Part shown: positions 26,031 to 35,636 of the stretch, in pieces
How positions within the stretch are numbered: the stretch's first letter is position 1
Layout: every line of letters begins with the position of its first letter
From: Lentzea jiangxiensis
GTDB taxonomy: Bacteria; Actinomycetota; Actinomycetes; Mycobacteriales; Pseudonocardiaceae
Reading direction: 5' to 3'
Length of the DNA: 64,000 nt
Assembly: GCF_900104175.1 (NCBI RefSeq)
Contig: NZ_FNIX01000002.1
Location: 310,001-374,000, forward strand
Position numbers and translations under genes: made by a program
The notes under the pieces: model-generated
Databases searched by the model: none
What the model was told of the DNA's origin: nothing
Seen by the model: only the letters and a program-made list of their open reading frames with translations

Positions 26031-27383
26031 TCAGGACCTGGTGCGGGGAACCCCGAGGTGGACCACCTTGGTCGTGGTCATCTCGTCGAGCAGCTCCGGC
26101 CCGTAGCCGAACCCGGTGCCGGACGCGCCACGCGGCTGGGCCGCGCCGCCGGGCGCGCCGCCGAACACCGCGTTGACCTTCACCGTGCCCACCGGCAGCT
26201 CCCGCCAGGCGCGCTGGGCGTTCTCCATCGACGCGGTCAGCACCGTCGCCGCGAGGCCGTAGTCGCCCGTGCAGGCCTCGGTCAGGCCCTCCTCGAACGA
26301 CGACACCAGCTGCACCGGCGCGACCGGGCCGAAGGTCTCCTCGCACATCACCCGCATCGCGCTGCCGCAGTCCGCCAGCACCGTCGCCGGGTAGAACGCG
26401 CCGGGACCGTCGGGCACCGATCCGCCCACCAGGGCCGAGGCGCCTGCCGCGAGGGCGCTCGACACCTGCTCGTGCACGAACTCGCGGTGCCGGGTGTCGA
26501 CCAGCGGCTGCGGATCGGTGTTCCACTCGCGGGCCCGCGCGCACAGCGCCTCCAGGAACGGCGTCGCGATCGCCTTGTGGAGGTAGATCCGCTCGACCGA
26601 AGTGCAGAGCTGACCCGCGTTGGTGAACGCCCCCAGCGCGGCCTGGGAGGCGGCCCACGCCGGGTCGACGTCGTCGTCGACGAGCAGCGGGTCGTTGCCA
26701 CCGTTCTCCAGCAACAACTTCGCCGACGAGGTGCGTGCGATCGCACGGCCCGTCGCGGTGCTGCCGACGTGGGCGACGAGGTCGACGTCGGGGGAGCGGA
26801 CGAGCGCGGAGCCGACCTCGCCGTCACCGACCAGCGTCTGCAGCACCCCGGCGGGGAAGTGCGGCCGCAGCACGGTCGCGAGCAGCAGTCCGGTGTGCGG
26901 GCAGCGCTCGCTCGGCTTGTGCACCACCACGTTCCCCGTCACCAGTGCGGCGCCGAGAAGGCCGCACGCCACCGCCACCGGGTCGTTCCACGGTGTCAGC
27001 GCCACGACGAGCCCGCGCGGTTCCGGGACCATGAAGTCGACGGCGGAGCCGAGCAGGGACCGTCCGCGGTGGACCGGGCCGAGCTCGGCGTACTGCTCCA
27101 GCGTGGAGACGCCGGCCATCACTCCCTCGCGCGCGGAGGCGAACGGCCGTCCCGTCTCGGTCTCCACCACCGTCGCGAGGTCGTTCGCCCGCTCCCGCAA
27201 CGCCGCCGCGGCTTCGCGCAGCGCTGCTCCGCGTTCGGCGGCGGGGGTGGCGGCCCAGCCGGGGAAGGCCGACCGGGCGGTGGACAGCGCGGAGGAGACC
27301 TCGGACGGCGTGGCGGTGGGGAGCCATCCGACGAGCTGCGAGTCGCGCGGGCTGTGGACATCGATGGCGTGCATGGTCGTCAT
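26031..27383 (-). CDS. NAD(P)-dependent aldehyde dehydrogenase
   Basis: 450 residues. Motifs in order: VALTPWNDPVAVACGLLGAA, VVHKPSERCPHTG, the Gly motif VGSTATGRA, the catalytic glutamate in LLLENGGNDP, the catalytic cysteine in FTNAGQLCTSVERIY, and CEETFGPVAPV. The glutamate motif departs from the common ELGGK-P, so the subfamily is unclear (semialdehyde or betaine-aldehyde-like). It is the only minus-strand gene inside the glycan region, divergent from the ChaB-like gene with only 47 bases between starts. Confidence 0.9.
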   Translation of the reverse strand: MTTMHAIDVHSPRDSQLVGWLPTATPSEVSSALSTARSAFPGWAATPAAERGAALREAAAALRERANDLATVVETETGRPFASAREGVMAGVSTLEQYAELGPVHRGRSLLGSAVDFMVPEPRGLVVALTPWNDPVAVACGLLGAALVTGNVVVHKPSERCPHTGLLLATVLRPHFPAGVLQTLVGDGEVGSALVRSPDVDLVAHVGSTATGRAIARTSSAKLLLENGGNDPLLVDDDVDPAWAASQAALGAFTNAGQLCTSVERIYLHKAIATPFLEALCARAREWNTDPQPLVDTRHREFVHEQVSSALAAGASALVGGSVPDGPGAFYPATVLADCGSAMRVMCEETFGPVAPVQLVSSFEEGLTEACTGDYGLAATVLTASMENAQRAWRELPVGTVKVNAVFGGAPGGAAQPRGASGTGFGYGPELLDEMTTTKVVHLGVPRTRS

Positions 27384-27396
27384 GTCGTTCGGGTAC
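27371..27396 (+). promoter_or_regulatory. SigB/SigF-like promoter for the ChaB-like gene
   Basis: GCAT (27371-27374), a 16-base spacer and GGGTAC (27391-27396) fit the actinobacterial general-stress sigma consensus GNNT-N14-16-GGGTAY. It is 34 bases before the ATG at 27431. The same arrangement occurs before the stress gene at 37730. Confidence 0.4.
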
Positions 27397-27430
27397 CCGT
27401 CATCGCAGGTGAAAACCTTGGAGGAGAGCC

Positions 27431-27826
27431 ATGCCCGGACGGCAGGAACTGCCCAGCACGGTGGCCCGCTCGTCGGAGAAAGCGCAACGGACGTGGATCA
27501 AGGCGCACGACTCGGCAGTGGAGTCCTACGGCGAGGGCGAACGTGCGCACCGCACCGCCTTCTCCGCGTTGAAGCACGGCTTCGAGAAGGTGGGTGACCA
27601 CTGGGAGGCCAAGGAGGAGAAGGGGCCCTCCGACCCGCAGGCCGAGCGCGGCACCCCGGCCGCCGGCGAGACGGCCGGCGGAGTCGACGCGAACGCGAGC
27701 AAGGAGCACCTCTACGACATCGCGACGAGGCTGGAGATCGAGGGCCGCTCCCGGATGACCAAGGACGAGCTCGTCGACGCCATCCAGAAGGCGAACGACC
27801 GCGAGACGGCGAGGGCGCGCTCATGA
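27431..27826 (+). CDS. ChaB-domain protein with C-terminal Rho-N/SAP-like motif
   Basis: 131 residues. The N-terminal ~60 residues (AQRTWIKAHDSAVESYGEGE through AFSALKHGFEKVGDHW) match the ChaB domain. A charged, Ala/Gly-rich linker leads to a C-terminal motif SKEHLYDIATRLEIEGRSRM continuing TKDELVDAI, like the Rho N-terminal/SAP-type helical motif found in small stress proteins. The same motif ends the proteins at 37730 and 38735. A SigB-like promoter precedes it. Stop overlaps the next start by four bases. Role unknown; possibly DNA- or nucleic-acid-associated stress protection. Confidence 0.8.
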   Translation: MPGRQELPSTVARSSEKAQRTWIKAHDSAVESYGEGERAHRTAFSALKHGFEKVGDHWEAKEEKGPSDPQAERGTPAAGETAGGVDANASKEHLYDIATRLEIEGRSRMTKDELVDAIQKANDRETARARS

Positions 27827-28815
27827 AGGTCGTCGTCACCGGTGCGAGCGGGAACGTCGGAACGGCTCTCTTACGCCGCCTGGCCCAGGAGCCGGACGTC
27901 CAGGTGCACGGCCTGTCCCGTCGCCCGCCGGGCGACGCGCCGCCGTACCGCGGGGTGCCCTGGACACCGGTCGACCTCGGCCGGGCCGGCGCGGAAGAGG
28001 TGCTGAAGACGGCTTTCGAGGGAGCCGACGCCGTGGTGCACCTGGCGTGGATGATCCAGCCCTCCCGCGACGAGCGGCGGCTGTACCGGACGAACGTGGC
28101 CGGCTCCGCGCAGGTCTTCAGCACGGCGGCCGAGGTCGGTGTGCCGCACCTGGTGCACATGTCGTCCGTCGGCGCGTACTCACCGGGCGGCAAGGACCGG
28201 CACGTGGACGAGTCGTGGCCGGTCAACGGCGTGACGTCGTCGTTCTACAGCAGGCACAAGGCCGCTGTGGAGCACATGCTGAACAAGTTCGAGTCGCAGC
28301 TGCTGATCTCGCGTCCGCGCCCCGGCCTGATCCTGCAGTCCGACGCCGGGTCGGAGATCCACGAGTACTTCCTGGGCAAGCTGGTGCCGAAAGCGCTGTT
28401 CCGGCAGCGCATCCCCGTCCTGCCGCTGCCGCGCCGCCTGATGCTGCAGTTCGTCCACGCCGACGACGTCGCCGACGGACTGGCCCTCATCCTGAAGCAC
28501 CGGCCGCACGGCGCGGTGAACCTCGTGGCCGATCCCGTCGTCACTCCCCGTGTTCTCGCGGAGGTCCTCGGCGGTCGTCACGTCACGGTCCCGGAAGGGC
28601 TGGTGCGGGCTCTGGCGAGCGCGAGCTGGCACCTCCGGCTGCAGCCCACCCCGCCCGGTTGGGTGGACCTCGCGCTGAAGTCTCCGCTGCTCGACGCCTC
28701 GCGCGCACGAATCGAGCTCGGTTGGAAACCCCAGTTCGACGCGCAGGAAGCCCTCCGGGCACTGGTGCGCGGGATCGGGGAGGGCAAGGACGTGCCGGCG
28801 AGTCCGGCGCTCTAG
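27823..28815 (+). CDS. NAD-dependent epimerase/dehydratase family protein
   Basis: 330 residues, atypical extended SDR. Cofactor motif VVVTGASGNVGTALLRRL, VHLAWMIQPS, SSVGAYSPG and SRHKAAVEHM (the YxxxK tyrosine site reads FYSRHKA, retaining Tyr and Lys). The C-terminal part (LQFVHADDVADGL, LDASRARIELGWKP) is as in sugar-nucleotide epimerases. Translationally coupled to the ChaB-like gene (ATGA), so it may belong to a stress operon rather than to the glycan pathway; its position between the two halves of the glycan cluster leaves both possible. Confidence 0.85.
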   Translation: MKVVVTGASGNVGTALLRRLAQEPDVQVHGLSRRPPGDAPPYRGVPWTPVDLGRAGAEEVLKTAFEGADAVVHLAWMIQPSRDERRLYRTNVAGSAQVFSTAAEVGVPHLVHMSSVGAYSPGGKDRHVDESWPVNGVTSSFYSRHKAAVEHMLNKFESQLLISRPRPGLILQSDAGSEIHEYFLGKLVPKALFRQRIPVLPLPRRLMLQFVHADDVADGLALILKHRPHGAVNLVADPVVTPRVLAEVLGGRHVTVPEGLVRALASASWHLRLQPTPPGWVDLALKSPLLDASRARIELGWKPQFDAQEALRALVRGIGEGKDVPASPAL

Positions 28816-28868
28816 AAGCGCTTCGCCGAGTAGCGTTTCAAGCCGCTTTTCTCGGCTAACTCTCCTCT

Positions 28869-29384
28869 ATGGACGAGCCTTTCGACGCGGTGCTGTTCGA
28901 CCGCGACGGCACGCTGATCCGGGACGTCCCGTACAACGGCGACCCGGATCGCGTGACCCCGATGCCAGGTGCCCGCGAGGTGTTGCGGGCCCTGCGCGCC
29001 CGTGGTCTGCGCACCGGCGTCGTGAGCAACCAGTCCGGGATCGGCCGCGGAATCCTGGCCCACGAGCAGGTCGCGGCGGTGAACGCGCGCGTCGAGGAAC
29101 TGCTGGGCCCCTTCGGCACCTGGCAGATCTGCCCGCACCACCCCGACGAGGGCTGCGCGTGCCGCAAACCCGCGCCGGGTCTGGTGCTGGCGGCCTGCGA
29201 GGCCCTGGACGTCCGCCCCGAACGCGTTGTCGTCGTCGGTGACATCGGGGCTGACGTGGACGCGGCCGCCGCGGCCGGTGCGTCGTCGGTGCTCGTGCCC
29301 ACCGAGGTCACCCTCCGCGAAGAGGTCGACAGGGCACCGCGCACCGCGCCCGACCTCGAGTCCGCGATCGGGATGATCTTGTGA
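28869..29384 (+). CDS. gmhB: HAD-family phosphatase, D-glycero-D-manno-heptose 1,7-bisphosphate phosphatase type
   Basis: 171 residues. Begins FDAVLFDRDGTLI with the two HAD aspartates, then VVSNQSGIGRG, a zinc-binding loop CPHHPDEGCACRKP and VVVGDIGADVDAAAAAG. The zinc loop with CRKP is the hallmark of GmhB and histidinol-phosphatase relatives. Expected to remove the C7 phosphate of heptose 1,7-bisphosphate. Linkage to GmhA and HldE 4 kb downstream supports the heptose assignment. Its stop overlaps the next start (GTGA). Confidence 0.88.
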   Translation: MDEPFDAVLFDRDGTLIRDVPYNGDPDRVTPMPGAREVLRALRARGLRTGVVSNQSGIGRGILAHEQVAAVNARVEELLGPFGTWQICPHHPDEGCACRKPAPGLVLAACEALDVRPERVVVVGDIGADVDAAAAAGASSVLVPTEVTLREEVDRAPRTAPDLESAIGMIL

Positions 29385-30364
29385 GGACGCTCGTCGCGCG
29401 TCTGGACAGCGACGGGGACGTGCTGCTGGCCGGGCCGGCGGTGCGTGCCGCCGCGACGGCGGGTGAGGTCGTCTTCCTCTGCGGCCCGAACGGCGTCCGG
29501 GCCGCGGAGCTGCTGCCCGGCGTCACCCGCGTCATCGAGTGGGAGTGCCCGTGGATCGCGAACCCGGCTCCCGAGGTCCGCCCGTTCGACGTCGAGGCCG
29601 TCATCGCGTTGCTGCACGGCGTGCGCGCCGACGTGGCGTTGATCCTGACGTCCTTCCACCAAAGCCCGCTGCCACTCGCTCTCGTCCTGCGGCTCGCGGG
29701 CCTGCCGAAGATAGTCGCGCGGTCGGTCGACTACCCCGGTTCGCTGCTCGACGTACGTCTGACCGGCGACGAGGACGTCCCCGAGACGCAGCGGGCGCTG
29801 GAGGTCGCGCTGGCCGCCGGGTTCGCGCTCCCGGACGGCGACGACGGCCGCCTGGCCGTCGTCGACCCCCCGAAGTCACCACTGGGCCGTCCGTACGTGG
29901 TGGTGCACCCTGGTGCGACGGCTCCCGCCCGCACCTGGTCGCCCGACAGGTGGGCCAAAGCCGTGGTCGCCCTGACCGCGGCCGGCCACCGCGTGGTCGT
30001 GACCGGAGGACCGGCGGAAGCCGCGCTCACCGGGCACGTCGCGGGCGCGTGCGGAACCGATCTCGGCGGACGCACCAGCTTGCTCGAACTGGCCGGGGTG
30101 CTCGCCGGCGCCGATGCCGTCGTGGTCGGCAACACCGGCCCGGCCCACCTCGCCGCCGCGGTCGGCACTCCCGTCGTGTCGCTGTTCGCCCCGGTCGTCC
30201 CGGCGGCCAGGTGGGCACCGCACGGCAGGCACGTGCTGCTCGGTGACCAGAACGCGCCGTGCCGCGGGACGAGGGCCCGCCACTGCCCGGTGCCAGGACA
30301 TCCCTGTCTCGACCAGGTCGACCCGGCTGACGTCGTGGCCGCGGTGGCGGAGGTGACGGCGTGA
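29381..30364 (+). CDS. GT9-family glycosyltransferase (heptosyltransferase-like)
   Basis: 327 residues from GTG 29381. It begins [20 protein letters not shown] and carries [19 protein letters not shown] and [20 protein letters not shown], the GT9 donor-site signatures. A second heptosyltransferase-type enzyme in the cluster, distinct from that at 23887, suggesting two heptose (or similar) residues or two linkages. The tail has four cysteines or histidines near [18 protein letters not shown], typical of the GT9 C-terminus. Overlaps genes on both sides by four bases. Confidence 0.9.
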   Translation: MRTLVARLDSDGDVLLAGPAVRAAATAGEVVFLCGPNGVRAAELLPGVTRVIEWECPWIANPAPEVRPFDVEAVIALLHGVRADVALILTSFHQSPLPLALVLRLAGLPKIVARSVDYPGSLLDVRLTGDEDVPETQRALEVALAAGFALPDGDDGRLAVVDPPKSPLGRPYVVVHPGATAPARTWSPDRWAKAVVALTAAGHRVVVTGGPAEAALTGHVAGACGTDLGGRTSLLELAGVLAGADAVVVGNTGPAHLAAAVGTPVVSLFAPVVPAARWAPHGRHVLLGDQNAPCRGTRARHCPVPGHPCLDQVDPADVVAAVAEVTA

Positions 30365-31221
30365 AGATCCTGCTGTGGCACATGCACGGCTCCTGGACGC
30401 ACTCGTTCGTCCAGGGCGGTCACGAGTACCTGGTCCCGGGGCCGCCTCACGGCATCGGGCTCGCCGGGAGGCCGTGGGACGCGCGGGAGGTCGATCCGTC
30501 CGAAGTGGACGCCGACGTCGCGGTCGTCCAGCGGCTGGAGGAGCTGTCGCAGGTGCCGTCCGGGATCCCGGTGGTGTACCTGGAGCACAACACGCCCAGC
30601 CGTCCGGCGCAGGAGCACCCGCTGGCCGGCTGGGACGGGACGCTGGTCCACGTCACGCACTTCAACGACCTGATGTGGGACTGCGGCACGACGAGGACCG
30701 TCGTGATCGAGCACGGCGTCGTCGACCCCGGGCCGCTCTACACCGGAGAGCTCCCACGTGCGGCGGCGGTCATCAACGAGCCGGTCCGCCGCGGCCGGAT
30801 CGTCGGCACCGACCTGCTGCCGAGGTTCGACCCGGTCGACGTGTTCGGCATGGGGACCGAGGAGATCGGCGGCATGGGCGACCACGGACTCCAAGCGCTG
30901 CACCGGGAACTGGCCCGGCGCCGCGTCTACGTGCACACCCCGCGCTGGACCTCCCTCGGGCTGTCGCTGCTCGAGGCCATGCACATCGGCATGCCGGTCG
31001 TCGCGCTGGCGAGCACGGAGGCGATCAGGGCGGTGCCCCCGGAAGCCGGCGCGATCTCGACGAACGTGGACGAACTGGTGGCCGCGACACGGGAGCTCAT
31101 CGCCGATCCCGTTCTCGCACAGGAGAAAGGACGACGGGCTCGCGAGACCGCGCTGGCCCGCTACGGGCTCGACGCGTTCCTGCGCAACTGGGACGCGACC
31201 CTGAAGGAGGTGATCGGATGA
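30361..31221 (+). CDS. Glycosyltransferase (GT4-like, compact)
   Basis: 286 residues from GTG 30361. It starts [20 protein letters not shown]; the C-terminal half has the GT-B donor region [20 protein letters not shown] with the E-x7-E-type pattern reduced, then a terminal helix. Shorter than usual GT4 (~380), with an abbreviated N-terminal acceptor domain. Overlaps both neighbours by four bases, so it is firmly in the operon. Donor and acceptor cannot be predicted. Confidence 0.82.
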   Translation: MKILLWHMHGSWTHSFVQGGHEYLVPGPPHGIGLAGRPWDAREVDPSEVDADVAVVQRLEELSQVPSGIPVVYLEHNTPSRPAQEHPLAGWDGTLVHVTHFNDLMWDCGTTRTVVIEHGVVDPGPLYTGELPRAAAVINEPVRRGRIVGTDLLPRFDPVDVFGMGTEEIGGMGDHGLQALHRELARRRVYVHTPRWTSLGLSLLEAMHIGMPVVALASTEAIRAVPPEAGAISTNVDELVAATRELIADPVLAQEKGRRARETALARYGLDAFLRNWDATLKEVIG

Positions 31222-32417
31222 GGATCGCGATGGTGTCGGAACACGCCAGTCCGCTCGCGGCTCTGGGTGCTGCCGACGCGGGAGGGCAGAACGTGCACGT
31301 GGCCGCGCTGGCGGCCGCGCTGGTGCGGCGTGGTCACGAGGTCGTGGTCTACACCCGGCGCGACTCGCGCCGCCTGCCCCGCCGGGTGGGCACCCCCGAC
31401 GGCTACGAGGTCGTGCACGTGCCCGCAGGTCCTGCGAAACAGGTGCCCAAGGACGACCTGCTGCCGCACATGACCGAGTTCTCCCGCTTCCTCGCGCACG
31501 ACTGGGGCGATCGGCCGCCCGACGTGGTGCACAGCCACTTCTGGATGTCCGGCCTGGCCTCGGTGCTCGCCGTGCGGCACACCCGGATCCCGCTCGTGCA
31601 CACCTACCACGCCCTCGGCACGGTCAAGCGCCGCCACCAGGGCGCGCAGGACACCAGCCCGGCCGAACGGATCGCCGTGGAGCGCCTGGTCGGCCACGAA
31701 GCCGACGCCATCGCCGCCACGTGCGACGACGAGGTCGAGGAGCTCCTCTCCATGGGCCTGCGGCGGAACAAGATCGCGGTCGTGCCGTGCGGCGTGGACA
31801 CCGCGTTGTTCAGCCCCGCCGGTCCGGCGGCGCCGCGGACGGGCCGGCGCAGGATCGTGTCGGTCGGCAGGTTCGTGCCCCGCAAGGGTTTCGACGACCT
31901 CATCGCGGCGCTGCCGCTGGTGCGGGACGCGGAGCTGGTGATCGCCGGTGGACCGCCCGACCTGAAGGCCGACCCCGAGGCGCGCCGGCTGCTCGCCCGC
32001 GCGGAACTGTGCGGGGTGGCGGACCGCGTGCGCCTCGCCGGGCAGGTGGCGCGTGCGGACATGCCCGCGTTGCTGCGCTCGGCGGACGTGGTGGCGTGCG
32101 TGCCGTGGTACGAGCCGTTCGGCATCGTCCCGCTGGAGGCGATGGCCTGCGGCGTCCCGGTCGTCGCGTCGGCGGTCGGTGGTCTCACCGACACCGTCGT
32201 CCACGGCGTCACCGGTGTGCAGGTGCCGCCGCGTGATCCGCGCGCTCTCGGACGGGCGCTGCGCGAGCTGCTGGCGAACCCGTCGCGCGGCTTCGCCTAC
32301 GGGATCGCGGGCAAGGACAGGGTGGACGTCAAGTACACCTGGGACGAGATCGCCGCCCGCACGGAGCTCGTCCACCGGCGGGCGCGGACGACCGGAGACC
32401 TGGCGGTGGCCCAGTGA
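31218..32417 (+). CDS. Family 4 glycosyltransferase
   Basis: 399 residues. GT-B fold: N-terminal [20 protein letters not shown] and [27 protein letters not shown], then [17 protein letters not shown] and the donor-site [20 protein letters not shown]. The GGQNVHVA start resembles sucrose-phosphate synthase/MshA-like GT4 enzymes that use UDP-glucose or UDP-GlcNAc. Overlaps the preceding gene and the following gmhA by four bases. Confidence 0.92.
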   Translation: MRIAMVSEHASPLAALGAADAGGQNVHVAALAAALVRRGHEVVVYTRRDSRRLPRRVGTPDGYEVVHVPAGPAKQVPKDDLLPHMTEFSRFLAHDWGDRPPDVVHSHFWMSGLASVLAVRHTRIPLVHTYHALGTVKRRHQGAQDTSPAERIAVERLVGHEADAIAATCDDEVEELLSMGLRRNKIAVVPCGVDTALFSPAGPAAPRTGRRRIVSVGRFVPRKGFDDLIAALPLVRDAELVIAGGPPDLKADPEARRLLARAELCGVADRVRLAGQVARADMPALLRSADVVACVPWYEPFGIVPLEAMACGVPVVASAVGGLTDTVVHGVTGVQVPPRDPRALGRALRELLANPSRGFAYGIAGKDRVDVKYTWDEIAARTELVHRRARTTGDLAVAQ

Positions 32418-32989
32418 CCGTGGAAAGCCACCTCGACGGGCTGACGACCACCCTGGCGGGGCTGCGCGCCCAGTCCTCCCGCATCCACCGCTGGGGGGAG
32501 CACCTGGCGCGGCTGCTCGTGAGCGGCGGCCGGGTGCTCGCGGCCGGCAACGGCGGTTCGGCCGCCGAGGCCCAGCACCTCACCGCCGAGCTGGTCGGCC
32601 GCTACCGCGACGACCGCGCGCCGTTCTCCGCGCTGGCGTTGTGCGCCGAGACCTCCAGCGTCACGGCGATCGCCAACGACTACGGCTACGACCAGGTCTT
32701 CGCCCGCCAGGTCACGGCGCACGCCCGGCCCGGCGACCTCGTGGTGCTGCTGTCCACCAGCGGCAGCAGCCCGAACCTGCTGGAGGCCGTGCACGCCGCG
32801 CGGCGGGCGGGAGCGATCTCGTGGGCGCTCACCGGGCCGCTGCCGAACCCCCTGGCGTCCCTGGCCGACGACGCGCTGGCCCTGCCCGGTCAGGCCTGCA
32901 ACGTGCAGGAGGCGCAACTGGTCGTCGTGCACGCGCTGTGCGAGGCCTTCGAAGCGGCGCTGCCGTCGTCGATGAGGAGGGCGTCGTGA
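32414..32989 (+). CDS. gmhA: SIS-domain phosphoheptose isomerase
   Basis: 191 residues from GTG 32414, GmhA length. Sugar isomerase fold with [32 protein letters not shown], the phosphate-binding [14 protein letters not shown] and the C-terminal catalytic histidine in [15 protein letters not shown]. Converts sedoheptulose 7-phosphate to D-glycero-D-manno-heptose 7-phosphate, the first committed step of ADP-heptose synthesis. Sits directly upstream of, and overlapping, the kinase/adenylyltransferase gene. Confidence 0.93.
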   Translation: MTVESHLDGLTTTLAGLRAQSSRIHRWGEHLARLLVSGGRVLAAGNGGSAAEAQHLTAELVGRYRDDRAPFSALALCAETSSVTAIANDYGYDQVFARQVTAHARPGDLVVLLSTSGSSPNLLEAVHAARRAGAISWALTGPLPNPLASLADDALALPGQACNVQEAQLVVVHALCEAFEAALPSSMRRAS

Positions 32990-34260
32990 GGATGGTGGTG
33001 GTCGGTGACGCCCTGCTCGACGTCGACGTGGAGGGGACCGTCGAGCGCGTCTGCCCGGACGCCCCCGCCCCCGTGCTGGACGTCGTCGGCGAGCACGCCA
33101 GAGCCGGGGGCGCTGCCCTGGCGGCGATGATGGTGGCGCGCGACGGCGTGGACGTGACGCTGGTCAGCGCGCTGTCGTGCGACGAGGCGGGGGAGCGGCT
33201 GCGGTCGCTGGTCGAGGTCCCCGCCCTGTACGGGCGCACCGGGGCGGTGCCGGTCAAGACGCGGCTGCGGTCCGGTGGCACCTCCCTGGCGCGCGTGGAC
33301 CGCGCCGGTTCGGGAACGCCCGAGGTCACCGACGACATGCTCGACGTGGTGCTGTCCGCCGACTTCGTCCTGGCCTCCGACTACGGACGCGGGCTGCTGC
33401 GCGACGAACGGCTGCGGTCGGTGCTCACGCGCGTCCCGGTGGTGTGGGACCCGCATCCCCGCGGCCCGGCGCCAGTGCCGGGCGCGCGCCTGGTGACGCC
33501 GAACCTGGCCGAGGCCACGGCGTTCAGCGGCCTGGCCGCCCCCGACGAGGCGGCGCGCGAGCTGGCGGCCCGCTGGCGGGCCCGTGCCGTCGTGGTGACG
33601 CTGGGCAGCCGGGGCGCCCTGCTGCACTGCGGCGGGACGCCCGTCGCCGTGCCCGCGCCGGCGGTGCGGGCGGCGGATCCCTGCGGAGCGGGGGACCGGT
33701 TCGCCGCGTCGGCGGCCGTCCAGCTCGCCGGGGGCGCCGCGCCGGACGACGCGGTGGCACGGGCGGTCGCGGACGCGGCCGAGTTCCTCGCCGGCGGCGG
33801 GGTCTCGGGCCTGCGGGTGCCGCTGCCGTCCACTGTGGAGTCGGTGCGCCGTCGTGGCGGGAAGGTCGTCGCCACGGGCGGGTGCTTCGACGTCCTGCAC
33901 ACCGGGCACGTACGGATGCTCGCCGCCGCCCGCGCGCTGGGCGACTGCCTGGTGGTGTGCCTCAACTCCGACCAGTCCGTGCGGAGGCTCAAGGGCGAGG
34001 GACGGCCGGTCAACCGGGAGTCCGAGCGCGTGGAGGTGTTGCGCGCGTTGGAGTCCGTGGACGACGTGGTCGTGTTCGGGGAGGACACCCCGGAGAACGT
34101 GCTGGGCCGGTTGCGCCCCGACGTGTGGGTGAAGGGCGGCGACTACACCGCCGACCAGCTGCCGGAGACCGTTGTCCTGCGGCGCTGGGGTGGGCGGACG
34201 GTCGTCGTGCCGTACCACCGGGGCCGTTCGACGACCGCGATCCTGTCGAGGAGGGCTTGA
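32986..34260 (+). CDS. hldE: Bifunctional heptose-7-phosphate kinase / heptose-1-phosphate adenylyltransferase
   Basis: 424 residues from GTG 32986. The N-terminal PfkB-type kinase (to about 285) has VVVGDALLDVDVEGTVER, SDYGRGLL, VTPNLAEA and the catalytic DPCGAGDRF near residue 232. The C-terminal nucleotidyltransferase (about 290-424) has GCFDVLHTGHVRML (HxGH), LNSDQSVRRLKGEGRPVN and VKGGDYTADQLPE. It phosphorylates C1 of heptose 7-phosphate and, after GmhB, adds AMP to give ADP-heptose. About 50 residues shorter than E. coli HldE (477), mostly at the N-terminus and in the kinase; the usual GGAANVA reads GGAALAA. Confidence 0.92.
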   Translation: MRMVVVGDALLDVDVEGTVERVCPDAPAPVLDVVGEHARAGGAALAAMMVARDGVDVTLVSALSCDEAGERLRSLVEVPALYGRTGAVPVKTRLRSGGTSLARVDRAGSGTPEVTDDMLDVVLSADFVLASDYGRGLLRDERLRSVLTRVPVVWDPHPRGPAPVPGARLVTPNLAEATAFSGLAAPDEAARELAARWRARAVVVTLGSRGALLHCGGTPVAVPAPAVRAADPCGAGDRFAASAAVQLAGGAAPDDAVARAVADAAEFLAGGGVSGLRVPLPSTVESVRRRGGKVVATGGCFDVLHTGHVRMLAAARALGDCLVVCLNSDQSVRRLKGEGRPVNRESERVEVLRALESVDDVVVFGEDTPENVLGRLRPDVWVKGGDYTADQLPETVVLRRWGGRTVVVPYHRGRSTTAILSRRA

Positions 34261-34931
34261 TGCTGGGCAACGTGCTGGTGACCGGAGGTGCCGCCGGACT
34301 CGGAGCGGCGGTGGCGCAGGCGGTGCGCGAAGCCGGGGGGACACCGCTGGTGCTGGACAAGTCCGCACCGGACACCGGGGAGTTCGAGCTGGTCGACCTC
34401 GCGGACGGGCGTGCCGCCGAAGAGGCGGTCCGGACGCTCGCCGAACGGCACGGCCGCTTCAGCGGTGTGGTGACCGCGGCCGGCATCGACCGCTGCGGCA
34501 CGCTCGCCGAGGTGCCGCCCGACGAGTGGGAACAGGTGGTGCGGGTCAACCTGTTCGGCACGGCGGCGGTGATCAGGGCCGCGTTGCCGCACCTGGAGAA
34601 CGGCCGCGTGGTCACGGTCGCCTCGACGCTCGGGCTGCGCGCTGTCAGCGACGCGACGGCCTACTGCGCCTCGAAGTTCGGCGTCGTCGGGTTCACCCGC
34701 GCACTGGCCGCCGAGACCGCGGGGGAGGTCGGCGTCACGCTGGTGGTGCCCGGCGGGATGCGCACGAACTTCTTCGACGACCGCACCGAGCAGTACCGGC
34801 CGCGGGACCTCGACAAGCTGAACCCGCCGGACCGGGTGGCGGCGGCGATCGTGTTCGCGCTGAGCCAGCCGGAGGGCTGCGAGATCCGCGAGCTCGTCAT
34901 CGCCCACGCGGAAGAGCCGTCCTGGCCGTAG
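34260..34931 (+). CDS. Short-chain dehydrogenase/reductase
   Basis: 223 residues. Cofactor motif VLVTGGAAGLGAAVA, active site VASTLGLRAV and YCASKFGVVGFTRALA (YxxxK), then VPGGMRTNF. Its ATG shares one base with the hldE stop (TGATG), so it is co-translated. It could act on a sugar, or provide a reduced cofactor-linked step in the heptose-glycan pathway; the specific substrate is not evident. The last tightly coupled gene of the run 28869-34931. Confidence 0.88.
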   Translation: MLGNVLVTGGAAGLGAAVAQAVREAGGTPLVLDKSAPDTGEFELVDLADGRAAEEAVRTLAERHGRFSGVVTAAGIDRCGTLAEVPPDEWEQVVRVNLFGTAAVIRAALPHLENGRVVTVASTLGLRAVSDATAYCASKFGVVGFTRALAAETAGEVGVTLVVPGGMRTNFFDDRTEQYRPRDLDKLNPPDRVAAAIVFALSQPEGCEIRELVIAHAEEPSWP

Positions 34932-34966
34932 GTTGGCGAAATGGCGTTCCGGGTACACGACGCGTC

Positions 34967-35554
34967 ATGAGCGGCGCGGACGAGCTGGAAGAACTGGACG
35001 CGGACTCGTTGCACGACAGCGAGGCGCTGCCCTTCAGGCGTCCGCACCCCGTCATCATCGCCGCCAGCGTCACGGCACGCGGTGGCGTGCTGTGGTTGCC
35101 GGTGGCCGGCCTGCTCGCGCTGGCCGGGCGGCGCAGGACCGCGAAACGCGCGCTCACCGCGGCCGCGGTGGCGATGCCGCTGGGCCATCTGGTGAGCTTC
35201 GTGGTGCACCGCCGCAGACCGCCCGCCGCGAACCTGCCCGCACGGCAGGCGTTGCCGGAGCACCCCGACTCGTCGTCGTTCCCCTCCAAGCACGCGGTGA
35301 CGGCTGCCGCGTTCGGCACCGCCACCGCGCTGGAGGACCCCGCGGCCGCCGTGTTCGTGATCCCGCTGGTGCTGCTGGTCGCCTACAGCCGCCTCAGGAC
35401 CCGTGTGCACTGGCCGACGGACGTCCTGGGCGGCTTGGCGATGGGTGCGCTCGTGGCGCTGGCCCAAGCCGGGGCAGGGCGTTCGGCCAGGGCCAGGGCG
35501 ACGGCGCGCAGGCTGGCGGCCGTCGTGCGATCGGTCTTCTCCGGCCACTCGTGA
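34967..35554 (+). CDS. PAP2-superfamily membrane phosphatase
   Basis: 195 residues with three to four membrane segments (about 30-50, 62-78, 118-135, 148-165). Phosphatase motifs: VVHRRRPPA, SSFPSKHAVTAAAF and YSRLRTRVHWPTDVLGG, the three PAP2 blocks with catalytic histidines. Related enzymes act on lipid phosphates, including undecaprenyl pyrophosphate. Lying at the end of the glycan run, 35 bases after the SDR, it could recycle the lipid carrier; a general phosphatidate phosphatase is the alternative. Confidence 0.88.
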   Translation: MSGADELEELDADSLHDSEALPFRRPHPVIIAASVTARGGVLWLPVAGLLALAGRRRTAKRALTAAAVAMPLGHLVSFVVHRRRPPAANLPARQALPEHPDSSSFPSKHAVTAAAFGTATALEDPAAAVFVIPLVLLVAYSRLRTRVHWPTDVLGGLAMGALVALAQAGAGRSARARATARRLAAVVRSVFSGHS

Positions 35555-35636
35555 CCTTCGTCGGTCTCGGAGATCGTCGTGTCCACCCGCTCCAGCACCC
35601 GCTGCGTGAACGTGGACGGTTGGACTGATCGGGGGC

